Below, piece by piece: positions 62,633 to 64,000 of a stretch of 64,000 bases of DNA. A program made the position numbers and the translations under genes. The notes under the pieces are model-generated. The model saw only the letters and a list, made by a program, of their open reading frames with translations, was not told where the DNA came from and searched no databases. Location: assembly GCF_900537175.1 (NCBI RefSeq), contig NZ_LS999833.1:868001-932000 (forward strand), read 5' to 3'. Positions within the stretch are counted from its first letter, which is position 1. Every line of letters starts with the position of its first letter. This DNA is from Lentilitoribacter sp. Alg239-R112. Its GTDB lineage: Bacteria; Pseudomonadota; Alphaproteobacteria; Rhizobiales; Rhizobiaceae.

Positions 62633-63940
62633 ATGGCACGTACATATTTAAAGAAAGCAGATCTAACATCATCAAGCGACGCGGGTGACGTTCGCGCAAC
62701 TGTTCAACAGGTATTGGATGATATCGAAAAGGGCGGTGATAAAACTGCACTCGAATATGCAAAAAAATTCGATAAATATGAAGGTACGCTTAAACTAAGC
62801 CGTGCGGATATTGATGCTGCGTCAGCGCTGGTACCAGAAAAACTTAAGCGCGATATCCAGTTTGCCCATGCGAATGTAAAGAAGTTTGCTGAAGCACAAA
62901 AAGAAACACTTAAAGATATTTCTATTGAAGTTGTTCCTGGCTTAACCGCAGGGCAAAAAAGTATTCCAGTTCAAGCTGCTGGTTGTTATATTCCAGGTGG
63001 TCGATATAGCCACATTGCATCGGCCATTATGACAGTTACAACAGCAAAAGTTGCCGGTGTTGATCATATTATGGCATGCTCCCCCCCTCGCCCAGGCGTT
63101 GGTATAGCACCTGCAATTGTCTATGCGGCAGACCTATGTGGTGCAGATACAATTCTGGCAATGGGTGGAATTCAGGCAATTGCGTCGATGACTTTTGGAT
63201 TGTTTGACTTGCCAAAAGCTGACATTCTGGTCGGTCCAGGCAACCAGTTTGTAGCCGAAGCAAAACGCATTCTGTTCGGCCGCGTTGGCATTGATATGTT
63301 TGCAGGTCCTACCGACAGTCTCATTTTGGCGGATGCGACTGCGGATGCTGACATTGTAGCGGCTGATCTGGTTGGACAAGCAGAGCATGGTTACAATTCA
63401 CCAGTTTGGCTCGTGACCGATGATAAGGCGCTTGCAGAAAAAGTGATGGAACTTGTACCACCGCTTATCGCTGACCTTCCTGAACTCAATAGCAAAAACG
63501 CAGAAGCAGCTTGGCGTGATTATGCCGAGGTGATCGTTTGCGATAACCGCGAAGAAATGGCCGCAACAAGTGATGAATATGCCCCCGAGCACTTAACTGT
63601 TCAAGCGCAGGATCTCCCTTGGTGGCTCGATCGCCTTGCATGTTATGGTTCACTCTTCCTTGGTGAAGAAACAACAGTTGCATTTGGGGATAAAGCGTCA
63701 GGTACAAACCATGTGCTTCCAACATCAGGTGCTGCAAGTTACACTGGTGGTTTGTCTGTTCATAAATATATGAAAATTGTGACGTGGCAGCAGGCAACAC
63801 GTGAAGGTGCAAAACCAGTTGCCGAAGCAACAGCACGCATATCTCGTCTTGAAGGTATGGAAGGGCATGCTCGTACTGCTGACATCCGCTTGGCGAAATA
63901 CTTCCCGAACGAAACGTTTGACCTTACGTCTGAGGAATAG
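62633..63940 (+). CDS. Histidinol dehydrogenase-like enzyme (HpsN-type clade), catabolic
   Basis: A 435-residue zinc NAD-dependent dehydrogenase of the HisD fold. The active-site residues of E. coli HisD have counterparts: Gln249 and His252 (GQAEH), Glu319-His320 (APEHL), Asp353 (FGDKASGTNH), Glu407 and His412 (LEGMEGHARTADIRL), and GPTDSLILADAT. The rest differs from biosynthetic HisD and resembles HpsN, which oxidises 2,3-dihydroxypropane-1-sulfonate to sulfolactate. The neighbouring LacI regulator and SDR gene argue for catabolism of a polyol or sulfonate, not histidine synthesis. Substrate specificity cannot be read from the sequence; GAGATAAAA precedes the ATG. Confidence 0.87.
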   Translation: MARTYLKKADLTSSSDAGDVRATVQQVLDDIEKGGDKTALEYAKKFDKYEGTLKLSRADIDAASALVPEKLKRDIQFAHANVKKFAEAQKETLKDISIEVVPGLTAGQKSIPVQAAGCYIPGGRYSHIASAIMTVTTAKVAGVDHIMACSPPRPGVGIAPAIVYAADLCGADTILAMGGIQAIASMTFGLFDLPKADILVGPGNQFVAEAKRILFGRVGIDMFAGPTDSLILADATADADIVAADLVGQAEHGYNSPVWLVTDDKALAEKVMELVPPLIADLPELNSKNAEAAWRDYAEVIVCDNREEMAATSDEYAPEHLTVQAQDLPWWLDRLACYGSLFLGEETTVAFGDKASGTNHVLPTSGAASYTGGLSVHKYMKIVTWQQATREGAKPVAEATARISRLEGMEGHARTADIRLAKYFPNETFDLTSEE

Positions 63941-63942
63941 TT

Positions 63943-64000
63943 GTGAACACAAGCGATCAATTGTTTGATGTTTCAGGCAAAGTTGTCTGCGTAACAGGAG
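63943..64000 (+). CDS. Partial short-chain dehydrogenase (SDR)
   Basis: The last 58 bases open a frame with a GTG at 63943 (GAGGAA 6 bases before) that reads MNTSDQLFDVSGKVVCVTG, the first strand and the start of the nucleotide loop of an SDR. It runs off the window. It follows the HisD-like gene by 2 bases and so belongs to the same LacI-controlled operon, probably an NAD(P)-dependent alcohol dehydrogenase acting on a related polyol. Classification rests on the N-terminal pattern only. Confidence 0.7.
   Translation, partial: MNTSDQLFDVSGKVVCVTG

Noticed and set aside
62633..63940. Histidine biosynthesis hisD
   Set aside because: No his genes around, LacI and SDR context, and sequence closer to HpsN-type enzymes; only the catalytic residues match HisD.
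1..64000. CRISPR arrays, anti-phage defence islands, insertion sequences, tRNA or rRNA genes
   Set aside because: No repeat-spacer pattern, transposase, defence gene or RNA gene was found on reading the gene list and gaps; a tRNAscan or Infernal run could still find a small RNA that I missed.

Overview
The window looks like a chromosomal segment of an alphaproteobacterium of the order Hyphomicrobiales (Rhizobiales), AT-leaning in base composition by eye. The call rests on gene content and order: the run pdxH / surface lipoprotein / J-domain protein / fabI / phosphatase / aroC / ribB / deacetylase / xseB / dxs / tlyA; a separate F0 operon with both b and b' subunits; a DUF6101 protein; an HPE1-like secreted protein beside glyS; a BacA-type peptide transporter; and MnmC oxidase and MnmD methyltransferase as separate, divergent genes. 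Genus cannot be fixed from the sequence. I saw no rRNA, tRNA, CRISPR array, insertion sequence or prophage, and no gap above 300 bases lacks a gene.

Layout. 1-5.8 kb: a cut-off membrane protein gene, a polysaccharide deacetylase, pdxH (B6), a surface lipoprotein, a J-domain chaperone, fabI (fatty acids) and a phosphatase. 5.9-16.6 kb: a long forward run of housekeeping genes: aroC (chorismate), ribB with a degenerate second domain, a histone-deacetylase-like amidohydrolase, xseB-dxs-tlyA (isoprenoids and RNA modification), a 23S rRNA m5U methyltransferase, a Sua5-type tRNA t6A enzyme, a D-2-hydroxyacid dehydrogenase and DUF6101. 16.7-29.8 kb: ubiA, purD, glyS/glyQ with two VOC proteins between them, an NCS2 xanthine/uracil permease with a structured leader, an SppA-like protease, a methyltransferase and a polyprenyl diphosphate synthase. 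The last of these and UbiA supply the tail and the prenylation step of ubiquinone. 30-36 kb: a periplasmic TPR protein, ispE (isoprenoids again), moaB, a short glycosyltransferase, a radical-SAM protein, rnhB and an orphan CHMI-family tautomerase. 36-39 kb: the F0 ATP synthase operon atpI-B-E-F'-F on the minus strand with a good sigma70 promoter and a terminator.

39-52 kb holds a SleB-type wall hydrolase, two DMT exporters around a HAD phosphatase, der with a YfgM-like partner, a DksA-type regulator, a second polysaccharide deacetylase with an altered metal motif, BacA, bdhA plus a patatin lipase, and the mnmC/mnmD pair whose start codons physically overlap. 52-64 kb is the accessory end: an orphan double-receiver regulator; soxR with a near-perfect SoxR box facing a glyoxalase-fold gene; a TRAP transporter of the TakP type whose large permease carries a 330-residue soluble tail; a divergent Cache-domain two-component system that probably controls it; and a LacI-regulated catabolic operon (histidinol-dehydrogenase-like enzyme plus SDR) with a 26-base perfect palindrome over its promoter. 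The last gene is cut by the window end.

Many true starts are internal to the longest open frame. TTG or GTG starts with good Shine-Dalgarno sequences recur (dxs, atpB, polyprenyl synthase, lacI-type gene, bacA, HAD gene), and start choices are explained in each entry. The most distinctive items are the tailed TRAP permease with its signalling pair, the LacI/HisD-like/SDR operon, the SoxR-glyoxalase module and the CATG-shared divergent starts. None can be called a new system from sequence alone.
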